Position numbers and translations under genes: made by a program
The notes under the pieces: generated by a model
Told to the model about the DNA's origin: nothing
Database searches by the model: none
The model's input: only the letters and a program-made list of their open reading frames with translations
In this document: piece after piece, positions 27,433 through 35,709 of the stretch
How positions within the stretch are numbered: position 1 is the stretch's first letter
Layout: the number at the start of each line of letters is the position of its first letter
Assembly: GCA_037189985.1 (NCBI GenBank)
Contig: JBBCJX010000024.1
Location: 124,001 to 188,000, forward strand
Direction of reading: 5' to 3'
Origin: UBA2031 sp037189985
GTDB lineage: Bacteria > Pseudomonadota > Gammaproteobacteria > Pseudomonadales > Moraxellaceae
Length of the DNA: 64,000 bases

Positions 27433-28809
27433 TCAGGATTTCTTTTTGGGCCGCTGCCAGCCCTCTATCAGTACCTGTTTGCCTCGCGCCACGGCTAACG
27501 CACCAGCAGGTACATCTTTACCGATTGCCGAACCAGCTCCAGTCGTGGCCCCGTCACCTACACTGACAGGTGCAATGAGCGAATTGTTCGTCCCGATGAA
27601 AACATCATCACCAATGGTGGTCAGATGCTTGTTTGCACCGTCGTAATTGCAGGTAATGGTACCGGCCCCGATATTCACATTGCTGCCGATATCAGCATCG
27701 CCCAGGTAGGCAAGGTGGTTAGCCTTGGAGCCTTTGCCGATCACAGCCTTCTTGGTTTCCACGAAGTTGCCGATATGGACGTCTTCAGCCAACTCGGTGC
27801 CCGGGCGCAAACGAGCAAAAGGACCAATCTCTGCACCTGCTCCGACGCGGGCCTCTTCAATCAGTGAATTCGGCTTGATGACGACGTTGTCACCGATCTC
27901 ACAATCCCTGAGCTGGCAGTTGGCACCAATGCGTACATTGTTGCCAAGCACCACATGCCCCTCAAAAATCACATTGGGCTCTACATATACGTCCATTCCA
28001 TGCGTGACACGTCCACGCAGGTCAAACCGCTCCGGGTCAATCAGCGTAACGCCAGCCCGCATGAGGCTTTCGGCCTGTACACGCTGGTACACTCGCTCCA
28101 GTGCCGCCAGTTGCAGCTTGTCATTGATGCCATCCACTTCCCAGGCGTGAGCCGGCTGTACGGTTTCAATCCGGATGCCGTCTGCAGATGCCATGGCAAT
28201 GATGTCTGTGAGGTAATACTCACCCTGGGCATTGATGTTTTTGAGTGTGGGTAGCCACTTGTGCAGACAGCGGTTAGGCACGCAGAAAATACCCGTGTTT
28301 ATTTCACTGATTGCTTTTTCAACCTCGGTGGCATCTTTCTGTTCAACGATACGGACAACCAGGCCCTCTCTATTGCGAACGATGCGGCCATAGCCCGCAG
28401 GATTGGACATTTCCAGCGTGATCAGTCCGACGACGTCATCCGCACTTATCCTTCCAACTAGTTGTTGCAGGGTAGCAACCGTCGTCAGCGGTACATCGCC
28501 ATAAAGAATGAGGGTTTTCCCATCTACAGGGATTTGCGACAAGGCAACCTGCACGGCATGCCCAGTACCTTTTTGTTCGGCCTGCTCGACCCACAACAGC
28601 TTGTCATCCTGGGCAAACGCCTGCCTGACGAGATCGCCTCCATGACCGTATACCACCACGACTGAAGTGGCACTCAGTTGACGGCTCGTATCGACCACAT
28701 GTCTTAACAATGGGCGGCTTGCCAGTGGCTGCATGACTTTTGGCAGCAGGGATTTCATGCGGGTTCCTTTTCCTGCTGCCAGAATGACCACATTCAGTTC
28801 CATGCTCAT
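27433..28809 (-). CDS. glmU: Bifunctional GlcN-1-P acetyltransferase / UDP-GlcNAc pyrophosphorylase GlmU
   Basis: Bifunctional cytoplasmic enzyme giving UDP-GlcNAc for peptidoglycan and LPS, about 458 residues. The N-terminal nucleotidyltransferase carries VILAAGKGTRMKSLLPKVMQ, and the C-terminal left-handed beta-helix contains IGANCQLRDCEIGDNVVIKP, GRLRPGTE-type residues and the acetyltransferase segment NYDGANKHLTTIGDDVFIG. The open frame extends further upstream, but the ATG at 28809 follows AAGGAG by 5 nt. It overlaps the methyltransferase stop by 4 bp (ATGA), showing translational coupling. Confidence 0.96.
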   Translation of the reverse strand: MSMELNVVILAAGKGTRMKSLLPKVMQPLASRPLLRHVVDTSRQLSATSVVVVYGHGGDLVRQAFAQDDKLLWVEQAEQKGTGHAVQVALSQIPVDGKTLILYGDVPLTTVATLQQLVGRISADDVVGLITLEMSNPAGYGRIVRNREGLVVRIVEQKDATEVEKAISEINTGIFCVPNRCLHKWLPTLKNINAQGEYYLTDIIAMASADGIRIETVQPAHAWEVDGINDKLQLAALERVYQRVQAESLMRAGVTLIDPERFDLRGRVTHGMDVYVEPNVIFEGHVVLGNNVRIGANCQLRDCEIGDNVVIKPNSLIEEARVGAGAEIGPFARLRPGTELAEDVHIGNFVETKKAVIGKGSKANHLAYLGDADIGSNVNIGAGTITCNYDGANKHLTTIGDDVFIGTNNSLIAPVSVGDGATTGAGSAIGKDVPAGALAVARGKQVLIEGWQRPKKKS

Positions 28810-29648
28810 GCCAACTCCTTCTTCACCAGCACGGCACAACTCACGGTCAAGAGAGGCGGCCAAGCCGGCCACCCTTTTCCTTTAAGCAGGGCCTGTATCT
28901 GATACATCACAGCTGGGTAAGTCCAAGGCAGTTTGCCGCAATTGAGCCGAACTGCATCACGCGTAGTGAAGTAGTCGTCGGCATTGAACTCGTCCTGTAC
29001 AGGAATACCCAATTGCTCGGTACCATCAAAATATCGCTCGAGCTCCTTTATCATGATGGCAGCATCCTCCAGGCTGATATCCCGGTTGCCATCGAGAGAA
29101 ATATCAAAGCTTACAATCAGACGCCCACCCGGCCGCAGGACACGTGCAAACTCCTTCATTGCCAATGCACGGCCCGGAATATGCTCAAGCACGGAGACAC
29201 AATAAAGACCATCAAAGCTTTCAGCGGGATAAGGCAATGCGGTCAAGTCTGCCATACCGAATGCAGGATGCCTCGGATGATGGGCAGAGAGGCGCTCATA
29301 CAACTCCTGCAATGAAGCATCGATATCACAACTGCTGATCTCAAGACCGGGATATCGTTCCAGCAGGAAATAAGGAAAAAACGTCAGGCCACAACCCGCA
29401 TCCAGCAGTCGTACAGGAGCAGCCCGGGCCATGTCCGCAATTGCAGCGTGCATAAATGCATATTCCCACTGCCTGCTCCATTGGTGCAGAGGATCAAGCA
29501 CCCACTTTCTGGCATATGGTGCAAGTAACTCACGATGGCGATGCAAGAAGCCTTCCGAGTAAACCTCAAGCTCCCTGAAGGCAGGGTTTCTCACCATATT
29601 CAGACAGTCTTGTGGCGATGGGATACCACCGCTCAATGCGTCATGCAT
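28806..29648 (-). CDS. SAM-dependent class I methyltransferase, substrate unknown
   Basis: Predicted cytoplasmic methyltransferase of 280 residues. Motif I is VRLLDAGCGLTFFPYFLLE (about residues 79-97). An acidic loop, SSCDIDAS, probably binds the ribose of SAM. FDGLYCVSVLEHIP and EFARVLRPGGRLIVSFDIS are motifs of the Methyltransf_11 type. The N-terminal 70 residues, rich in aromatics and Arg, may define the substrate. It starts a transcription unit with glmU (4-bp overlap), placed between the atp terminator and glmU. I do not recognise a named orthologue. Confidence 0.75.
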   Translation of the reverse strand: MHDALSGGIPSPQDCLNMVRNPAFRELEVYSEGFLHRHRELLAPYARKWVLDPLHQWSRQWEYAFMHAAIADMARAAPVRLLDAGCGLTFFPYFLLERYPGLEISSCDIDASLQELYERLSAHHPRHPAFGMADLTALPYPAESFDGLYCVSVLEHIPGRALAMKEFARVLRPGGRLIVSFDISLDGNRDISLEDAAIMIKELERYFDGTEQLGIPVQDEFNADDYFTTRDAVRLNCGKLPWTYPAVMYQIQALLKGKGWPAWPPLLTVSCAVLVKKELA

Positions 29649-29714
29649 GGCAATGCTCTCTTGATATTCATGACCAAGGCCCGCGCTGGTCCTGCAAACC
29701 AGGCAACCAGACTC

Positions 29715-29747
29715 AAAAAAAAAGGGTAGCTTAGGCTACCCTTTTTT
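29715..29747. terminator. Rho-independent terminator at the end of the atp operon
   Basis: AAGGGTAGC and GCTACCCTT form a stem with a TTAG loop, flanked by A-rich and T-rich runs on opposite sides, so it can work in both directions. It is 33 nt beyond the atpC stop and 67 nt before the methyltransferase start. Confidence 0.93.
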
Positions 29748-29779
29748 AGTGCGGCTTACACCGCACATGCTGCCGTCAA

Positions 29780-30208
29780 TCAACCGCGGCCAGCACGATT
29801 CTTCATTTGCTGCAAGGTACGCAACTGTGCAGCAGCCTCGGCCAATGCGGCCAATGCGGCTGAAGTGTCCATCTCGCTCTTCTGGTTCTGCAGGGCATCC
29901 AGCGCCGCCTTGCGGGCTTGTTCAGCCGCCGCTTGGTCAACATCGTTGGCACGTACTGCTGTATCAGCCAGCACAGTCACGATCGTGGGCTGTACTTCCA
30001 GTACGCCGCCGGAAACGTAGTAAACCTCTTCGGAGCCATCTTCGCGGGTCACGCGAACCGGACCAGGGTTCAACTGCGTCAGCAGCGGGGCATGGCCGGG
30101 CAGGATGCCAAGGTCGCCCTGGACACCATGCGCCACCACCATCGTGACGTTTCCGCCGTAGATGGATTCATTGGCACTGACAATGTCACAGTAAATGGTA
30201 TTTGCCAT
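29780..30208 (-). CDS. atpC: ATP synthase epsilon subunit
   Basis: Epsilon subunit of the F1 central stalk, 142 residues. The N-terminal beta-sandwich contains CDIVSANESIYGG, GVQGDLGILPGHAPLLT and YYVSGGVLEVQP, all typical. The C-terminal helical hairpin (about 90-140) is Ala-rich and would regulate ATP hydrolysis. Last gene of the atp operon, separated from atpD by a 51-bp spacer with a hairpin. Confidence 0.96.
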   Translation of the reverse strand: MANTIYCDIVSANESIYGGNVTMVVAHGVQGDLGILPGHAPLLTQLNPGPVRVTREDGSEEVYYVSGGVLEVQPTIVTVLADTAVRANDVDQAAAEQARKAALDALQNQKSEMDTSAALAALAEAAAQLRTLQQMKNRAGRG

Positions 30209-30228
30209 CTCGATTCCTCATCGGAAAT

Positions 30229-30250
30229 CCCTTCTCCTGAAAGAGAAGGG
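30229..30250. repeat. Short palindromic hairpin between atpD and atpC
   Basis: CCCTTCTC and GAGAAGGG form an 8-bp perfect stem with a 6-nt loop in the atpD-atpC spacer. The arm sequence resembles the CTTCTCCC/GGGAGAAG arms of the larger element between atpA and atpG, so it may be a reduced copy of the same family. Confidence 0.6.
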
Positions 30251-30259
30251 AGGCTTCCA

Positions 30260-31654
30260 TCAAACCTTCTTGGCCTTCTCGACGGCTTCGTCGATGGTGC
30301 CGACCATGTAGAAGGCCTGCTCCGGAAGGTTATCGTATTCGCCAGCCAGGATGCCCTTGAAGGCACGGATGGTTTCCTTGAGGGAAACGTACTTGCCTGG
30401 CGAGCCGGTGAACACTTCGGCGACGTGGAAAGGCTGTGACAGGAAACGCTGGATCTTACGAGCACGGTACACCACGAGCTTGTCTTCTTCAGACAGTTCG
30501 TCCATGCCGAGAATCGCGATGATGTCCTTCAGTTCCTTGTAGCGCTGCAGCACGGTCTGCACACCACGGGCCACGCTGTAGTGCTCTTCACCCACCACCA
30601 GCGGATCGAGCTGGCGCGAGGTGGAGTCCAGCGGATCCACAGCGGGGTAGATACCGAGGGAAGCGATGTCACGCGACAACACGACAGTGGCGTCCAAGTG
30701 GGCGAAGGTGGTCGCCGGGCTCGGATCGGTCAAGTCATCGGCGGGCACATAGACGGCCTGGATGGACGTAATAGAACCAGACTTCGTGGAAGTAATACGC
30801 TCCTGCAGCACACCCATTTCTTCAGCCAGCGTCGGCTGGTAGCCCACGGCGGAAGGCATACGGCCGAGCAGTGCGGACACTTCGGTACCCGCCAGTGTGT
30901 AGCGGTAGATATTGTCCACAAAGAGCAGCACGTCACGGCCCTTGCCGGACTCGTCCTTCTCGTCACGGAAGTATTCAGCCATGGTGAGACCTGTCAGGGC
31001 CACACGCAGACGGTTTCCGGGAGGCTCGTTCATCTGGCCGTAGACCATGGCCACTTTGTCGAGCACGCCCGAATCCTTCATTTCGTGATAGAAGTCGTTA
31101 CCTTCACGAGTACGCTCACCCACGCCGGCAAACACGGACAGACCGCTGTGTGCCTTGGCGATGTTGTTGATGAGCTCCATCATGTTCACGGTCTTGCCTA
31201 CGCCGGCGCCGCCGAACAGACCCACCTTGCCGCCCTTCGCGAAGGGGCAGAGCAGATCAATCACCTTGATGCCGGTTTCCAGCAGCTCGGTAGAACCTGA
31301 CTGTTCGGCATAGGTCGGGGCCTTGCGGTGGATCGCCCAGCGCACGTCTTCACCAATCGGGCCGGCTTCGTCTTCCGGGTTACCCAACACGTTCATGATG
31401 CGGCCCAGAGTCTTCTTGCCAACCGGCACGGAGATGGGTGCATTGGTGTTGGACACATCCAGGCCACGCTTGAGGCCTTCGGTGGATCCCATGGCAATGG
31501 TGCGCACCACGCCGTCGCCCAGCTGCTGCTGGACTTCCAGTGTGGTCGCCTTGCCGTCAACGGTCAGGGCGTCATACACCTTGGGCACGCTTTCACGCGG
31601 GAATTCGACGTCGATAACGGCGCCGATGATCTGCACAATCTTGCCAGAGCTCAT
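30260..31654 (-). CDS. atpD: ATP synthase beta subunit
   Basis: Catalytic beta subunit of F1, 464 residues. Walker A is GGAGVGKTVNMME, GERTREGNDFYHEM carries the catalytic Glu, and DVLLFVDNIYRYTLAG is Walker B. ALLGRMPSAVGYQPTLAEEM is the beta-subunit signature region. A longer open frame reaches 31699, but the ATG at 31654 follows GAGGATC and starts SSGKIVQIIGAVIDVEFP as in all homologues. Confidence 0.97.
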   Translation of the reverse strand: MSSGKIVQIIGAVIDVEFPRESVPKVYDALTVDGKATTLEVQQQLGDGVVRTIAMGSTEGLKRGLDVSNTNAPISVPVGKKTLGRIMNVLGNPEDEAGPIGEDVRWAIHRKAPTYAEQSGSTELLETGIKVIDLLCPFAKGGKVGLFGGAGVGKTVNMMELINNIAKAHSGLSVFAGVGERTREGNDFYHEMKDSGVLDKVAMVYGQMNEPPGNRLRVALTGLTMAEYFRDEKDESGKGRDVLLFVDNIYRYTLAGTEVSALLGRMPSAVGYQPTLAEEMGVLQERITSTKSGSITSIQAVYVPADDLTDPSPATTFAHLDATVVLSRDIASLGIYPAVDPLDSTSRQLDPLVVGEEHYSVARGVQTVLQRYKELKDIIAILGMDELSEEDKLVVYRARKIQRFLSQPFHVAEVFTGSPGKYVSLKETIRAFKGILAGEYDNLPEQAFYMVGTIDEAVEKAKKV

Positions 31655-31735
31655 GGTTGATCCTCGCAAACTAAAATTCTTAAGGGTGTGCCGCCTCAAA
31701 CCGCTGCCACAACACCCGTAATCCTGTTGTTCCCG

Positions 31736-32605
31736 TTAAACCGCAGCAGCACCGCCAACGATTTCGGAAATTTCCTGGGTAATGGCCGCCTGGCGCAACT
31801 TGTTGTACACGAGCTGCAGCGAGCGGATCAGGTCACCCGCGTTGTCGGTGGCGGACTTCATGGCCACCATACGCGCCGCCTGTTCGCAGGCGATGTTTTC
31901 CACCACACCTTGGTACACCTGGGACTCGATGAAACGCACGAACAGTGCGTCGAGCAGCGACTTGGCATCGGGCTCGTACAGGTAATCCCAGTTGTGTTCG
32001 CGCTGCTGCAGAGCCTGCTTCTCATCAGCTGCCAGCGGCAGGAGCTGCTGGACATTGGGCTTCTGCGTCATCGTGTTCACGAACTCGTTGTACACGATGT
32101 AAAGACGATCAATGCTGCCGCTTTCATAAGCATCCAGCATGACCTTCACGGTACCGATCAGCTGGTCCAGCGAAGGGGCATCACCCAGATGGGTTTTGAC
32201 GGCAACAACCTTGCCGCCCACGCTCTTGAAGAAAGTGGTGGCCTTGGTACCGATCAGGCAGAACTCTACCTCCACACCCTGCTCATGGAATTCGCGCACG
32301 CTCTGTGCCGTCTTCTTGAACAGGTTGATGTTGAGGCCGCCGCAAAGGCCACGGTCGCTCGACACCACGATATAACCCACGCGACGTACCGGACGCTCCA
32401 CCATATAGGCGTGCTTGTACTCCGGCGTTGCCTGCGACAGGTGTGCAATCACCTGGCGGATCTTCTGTGCATACGGTTTGCCACGGGCCATGCGTTCCTG
32501 AGCCTTGCGCATCTTGGACGCCGCTACCAACTGCATTGCCTTGGTAATCTTCTGCGTGCTCTTGATGCTGGCAACCTTGCTGCGAATTTCTTTCAAGTTG
32601 GCCAT
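31736..32605 (-). CDS. atpG: ATP synthase gamma subunit
   Basis: Rotor shaft subunit of F1, 289 residues. The N terminus ANLKEIRSKVASIKSTQKIT and the C terminus RQAAITQEISEIVGGAAAV are the conserved coiled-coil ends of the shaft. SSDRGLCGGLNINLF is typical. An upstream in-frame start exists at 32632, but the ATG at 32605 fits the family and has GGAG about 7 nt upstream. A REP-like element lies just upstream, between atpA and this gene. Confidence 0.97.
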   Translation of the reverse strand: MANLKEIRSKVASIKSTQKITKAMQLVAASKMRKAQERMARGKPYAQKIRQVIAHLSQATPEYKHAYMVERPVRRVGYIVVSSDRGLCGGLNINLFKKTAQSVREFHEQGVEVEFCLIGTKATTFFKSVGGKVVAVKTHLGDAPSLDQLIGTVKVMLDAYESGSIDRLYIVYNEFVNTMTQKPNVQQLLPLAADEKQALQQREHNWDYLYEPDAKSLLDALFVRFIESQVYQGVVENIACEQAARMVAMKSATDNAGDLIRSLQLVYNKLRQAAITQEISEIVGGAAAV

Positions 32606-32630
32606 GAGCCGACTCCAACCGATTGTCTGC

Positions 32631-32726
32631 ACCCTCTCCCGCCGGGAGAAGGTTGGGATGAGGGACTGGCTGCTTCAGCACAGGCCCTCATTCGCCCTGC
32701 GGGCACCTTCTCCCAAAGGGAGAAGG
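32631..32726. repeat. REP/BIME-like interspersed palindromic element inside the atp operon
   Basis: The atpA-atpG spacer contains two inverted palindromic units of about 40 nt. Unit one reads CTCTCCCGCCGGGAGAAGG followed by TTGGGATGAGGG. Unit two begins CCCTCATTCGCCCTGCGGG and ends with CTTCTCCC, AAA, GGGAGAAGG. The two GATGAGGG/CCCTCATT edges pair with each other, so the whole can fold into a long branched hairpin. Arms of this kind are common as dispersed extragenic repeats in Proteobacteria. It could slow 3' decay or attenuate transcription before atpG. Confidence 0.8.
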
Positions 32727-32734
32727 AAAACCGC

Positions 32735-34282
32735 TTACCAGCTCTGCGTTGCCTTGAACTTTTCGATGCCGGCCTTGAACTGGCCTTCGATTTCGCCGTT
32801 CCAGTCAGCCGTGGCATTGATCTTGTCGACCAGTGCCTTGTACTCGGCATTAAAGAAAGCATGCAGGGCCGCTTCGAACGCCAGCACCTTGTTCACCGGC
32901 ACATCGTTCAGGAAGCCTTCGTTGGCGGCATACACGGACACAGCGAGCTGGAAGATGTCGAAGGGCTGGTACTGCTTCTGCTTCATCAGCTCGGTCACGC
33001 GCTGGCCGTGTTCCAGCTGCTTGCGGGTCGCTTCGTCGAGGTCGGAAGCGAACTGGGCGAAGGCAGCAAGTTCACGATACTGGGCGAGTGCGGTACGGAT
33101 ACCGCCGGACAGCTTCTTCACGATCTTGGTCTGGGCAGCACCACCCACACGCGACACCGAGATACCGGCGTTCACGGCAGGACGGATGCCAGCGTTGAAC
33201 AGACTGGATTCCAGGAAGATCTGGCCGTCGGTGATGGAAATCACGTTGGTCGGCACGAAGGCAGACACGTCACCGGCTTGCGTTTCGATGATGGGCAGAG
33301 CGGTCAGGGAACCGGTCTTGCCTGTCACGGCGCCCTTGGTGAACTTCTCGACATACTCTTCGGAAACGCGGGAAGCGCGCTCCAAGAGACGGCTGTGGAG
33401 ATAGAACACGTCGCCAGGATAGGCTTCACGTCCTGGCGGACGACGCAGCAGCAGGGATATCTGGCGGTAAGCCACGGCCTGCTTGGAAAGGTCGTCGTAA
33501 ATGATCAGGGCGTCTTCACCACGATCACGGAAGTATTCGCCCATGGTGCAACCGGCGTAAGGAGCCAAGAACTGCAACGCGGGAGATTCGGAAGCGGAAG
33601 CGGCCACCACGATGGTGTAGGCCAGCGCGCCGGTTTCTTCGAGCTTGCGCACGACGTTGGCGATGGTGGACTGCTTCTGGCCCACAGCCACGTACACGCA
33701 CTTAATGCCGGAATTCTTCTGCGCGATGATGGCGTCGACAGCGAGGGCGGTCTTGCCGGTCTGGCGGTCACCGATAATCAGCTCGCGCTGGCCGCGGCCG
33801 ACGGGGATCATGGCGTCGACGGACTTGTAACCGGTCTGCACCGGCTGGTCCACGGACTTACGCCAGATCACGCCCGGAGCCACCTTTTCGACAGCATCGG
33901 TTTCCTTGGCATTGACCGGACCTTTGCCGTCAATGGGGTTGCCCAACGTGTCCACGACACGGCCGAGCAGCTCGGGGCCAACCGGCACTTCAAGAATGCG
34001 GCCCGTGCTGCGAGCCTTGGCGCCTTCCTGCAGGCTGAGATAGTTACCGAGCACCACGGCGCCAACGGAATCCTGCTCGAGGTTGAGGGCCAGACCGAAG
34101 AGGCCGCCGTCAAATTCGATCATTTCACCGTACATCACATCGGCCAGGCCGTGGATGCGCACGATACCGTCAGACACGCTGACGATGGTGCCTTCGTTGC
34201 GCGCTTCAGCGGATGCTTTCAGATCCGTGATGCGGCTCTTGATCAGTTCACTGATCTCGGAGGGATTCAGGTGCGAAGACAT
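32735..34282 (-). CDS. atpA: ATP synthase alpha subunit
   Basis: Nucleotide-binding, non-catalytic alpha subunit of F1, 515 residues. The N terminus LNPSEISELIKSRI binds delta. Walker A is GDRQTGKTALAVDAI, and DALIIYDDLSKQAVAYRQIS is the Walker B region. LLRRPPGREAYPGDVFYLHS is the alpha/beta signature, and VGGAAQTKIVKKLSGGIRTA carries the arginine finger region. It starts 18 nt after atpH. Confidence 0.98.
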   Translation of the reverse strand: MSSHLNPSEISELIKSRITDLKASAEARNEGTIVSVSDGIVRIHGLADVMYGEMIEFDGGLFGLALNLEQDSVGAVVLGNYLSLQEGAKARSTGRILEVPVGPELLGRVVDTLGNPIDGKGPVNAKETDAVEKVAPGVIWRKSVDQPVQTGYKSVDAMIPVGRGQRELIIGDRQTGKTALAVDAIIAQKNSGIKCVYVAVGQKQSTIANVVRKLEETGALAYTIVVAASASESPALQFLAPYAGCTMGEYFRDRGEDALIIYDDLSKQAVAYRQISLLLRRPPGREAYPGDVFYLHSRLLERASRVSEEYVEKFTKGAVTGKTGSLTALPIIETQAGDVSAFVPTNVISITDGQIFLESSLFNAGIRPAVNAGISVSRVGGAAQTKIVKKLSGGIRTALAQYRELAAFAQFASDLDEATRKQLEHGQRVTELMKQKQYQPFDIFQLAVSVYAANEGFLNDVPVNKVLAFEAALHAFFNAEYKALVDKINATADWNGEIEGQFKAGIEKFKATQSW

Positions 34283-34300
34283 GATGCTCGTTTCCTCAAA

Positions 34301-34840
34301 TCAAGAATTCAGGGTGACGCCAAGCTTGTTCAGCTTGCCGCGCACGGAGGCGTCGATGACCAGATCGCCGGAACGGATAACGACGCCACCAATGAGCGAA
34401 CGATCCACGGTCACTTCATCAATCGCGATTTTGCGGCCGAGCTTCTGGCCGAGCTTGGCAGCCAGCGCATTGCGCTGCGCAGCATCCAGCTCGAAAGCGG
34501 ACGAGACAACCACGTCAGCAGACTGCTCGAGCTCGGCCTTGTAGGCCTCAAACAGCTCGGCAATCGCAGGCAGTGCCTCGATACGCTTGTTGCTCACGAT
34601 TTCAGTGACGAAATTGCGGGCATCACCATCCAGCTTGTCACCGGCGGCCTTCAGGAAGGCCTCGGCCTGCTTTTCGGCTGTCAGTGTCGGACGTGCGAGA
34701 TAGGCGGCGAAATCCGCATCCGCAGCCAGCGCCGCCGCGAGAGACAGCTGCGCCGACCATTCGGCCAACTTGCCTTTCTCGCGGGCAAATTCAAACGCTG
34801 CCTTGGCATAGGGCCGCGCTACAGTGGTCAGTTCTGCCAT
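34301..34840 (-). CDS. atpH: ATP synthase delta subunit
   Basis: Peripheral-stalk subunit joining F1 to the b dimer, 179 residues. The N-terminal six-helix domain begins LTTVARPYAKAAFEFARE. The C-terminal sandwich contains the conserved IDRS-type stretch VDRSLIGGVVIRSGDLVIDA and SVRGKLNKLGVTL. It lies between atpF (18 nt) and atpA (18 nt), in the standard order. Confidence 0.96.
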   Translation of the reverse strand: MAELTTVARPYAKAAFEFAREKGKLAEWSAQLSLAAALAADADFAAYLARPTLTAEKQAEAFLKAAGDKLDGDARNFVTEIVSNKRIEALPAIAELFEAYKAELEQSADVVVSSAFELDAAQRNALAAKLGQKLGRKIAIDEVTVDRSLIGGVVIRSGDLVIDASVRGKLNKLGVTLNS

Positions 34841-34858
34841 GTCAGTGCGCCTTCCGGA

Positions 34859-35329
34859 TTAAAGCTCAGCAGCCAGCTTGTCGAGGATGCCGGCATGGAC
34901 CTTGGCATCCACCTGCGCCTCGAGAATCTTCTCGGCACCGGCAACGGCAAGGGCAGCAACCTGCGCACGCAGAGCGTCGCGGGCGGTGGCAATTTCCTGT
35001 TCGATCTGGGCGCGGGCCTGGGCAATCTGGCGCTCGCCTTCAACAGCGGCAGCAGCTTTCGCTTCTTCCACCATCTGGTTGGCGCGCTTGTTGGCCTGGT
35101 CGATCAGCGCTGCAGCCTGCACCTTGGCAGCCTTCAGCTCTTCACCCACCTGGGCATGTGCACTTTCCAAGTCACGCTGGGCCTTGTCGGCGGCGTTCAG
35201 ACCTTCTGCAATCTTCTTCTGACGTTCTGCCAGGGCAGCCGTTACCGGCGGCCACACGAACTTCATGCAGAACCAGACGAAGACCGCAAACGCAATGGCT
35301 TGCCCGATCAGGGTTGCATTGATGTTCAC
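34859..35329 (-). CDS. atpF: ATP synthase b subunit
   Basis: Peripheral-stalk subunit of 156 residues. It has one N-terminal membrane segment (about 6-27, ATLIGQAIAFAVFVWFCMKF) followed by a long charged coiled coil rich in Ala, Glu and Lys to the end. It acts as a homodimer holding delta-alpha3beta3 to subunit a. Only one b-type gene is present, as in most gammaproteobacteria. Confidence 0.96.
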   Translation of the reverse strand: MNINATLIGQAIAFAVFVWFCMKFVWPPVTAALAERQKKIAEGLNAADKAQRDLESAHAQVGEELKAAKVQAAALIDQANKRANQMVEEAKAAAAVEGERQIAQARAQIEQEIATARDALRAQVAALAVAGAEKILEAQVDAKVHAGILDKLAAEL

Positions 35330-35394
35330 GCTATCACCTCATTCATTCATCCGGCCACAGGAGCGCGGCCGGAAACCATTCGCCGGAAGCGGAA

Positions 35395-35640
35395 TTAGTT
35401 GATGAACGGGTTGGCGAACAGCAACAGCATGGCGATACCGACACCGATCATGGGCACGGCGTCGAGCAGACCGGCAACGATAAACATCTTCACCTGGAGC
35501 TGCGGGCCAAGTTCAGGCTGACGGGCAACGCCATCCAGGAACTTGCCACCGAGCAGGGCGAAGCCAATGCCGGTACCAAGTGCACCCAGGCCGATCAGCA
35601 GGGCAACGGCGATCAGGTTCAGGCCAGTGATGAGTTCCAT
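35395..35640 (-). CDS. atpE: ATP synthase c subunit
   Basis: Membrane rotor-ring subunit of 81 residues with two membrane helices and a polar loop ARQPE (39-43). The ion-binding acid is Asp60 in GLLDAVPMI. The Asp, rather than Glu with polar Na+ ligands, points to a proton-driven ring. A 69-bp spacer separates it from atpB. Confidence 0.97.
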   Translation of the reverse strand: MELITGLNLIAVALLIGLGALGTGIGFALLGGKFLDGVARQPELGPQLQVKMFIVAGLLDAVPMIGVGIAMLLLFANPFIN

Positions 35641-35709
35641 CTTGAAGTCCTCTTTGGTTTAAGTGTGGAAAGCAGTTAAAAGTTGATAAAGCAGTGCAGC
35701 AAAACAAAA

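Noticed and set aside
31688..35398. A 1236-codon open frame on the plus strand across the atp operon
   Set aside because: It is antisense to atpG, atpA, atpH and atpF, whose protein identity is unambiguous. Long antisense frames are common in GC-rich DNA, and its translation shows no domain.
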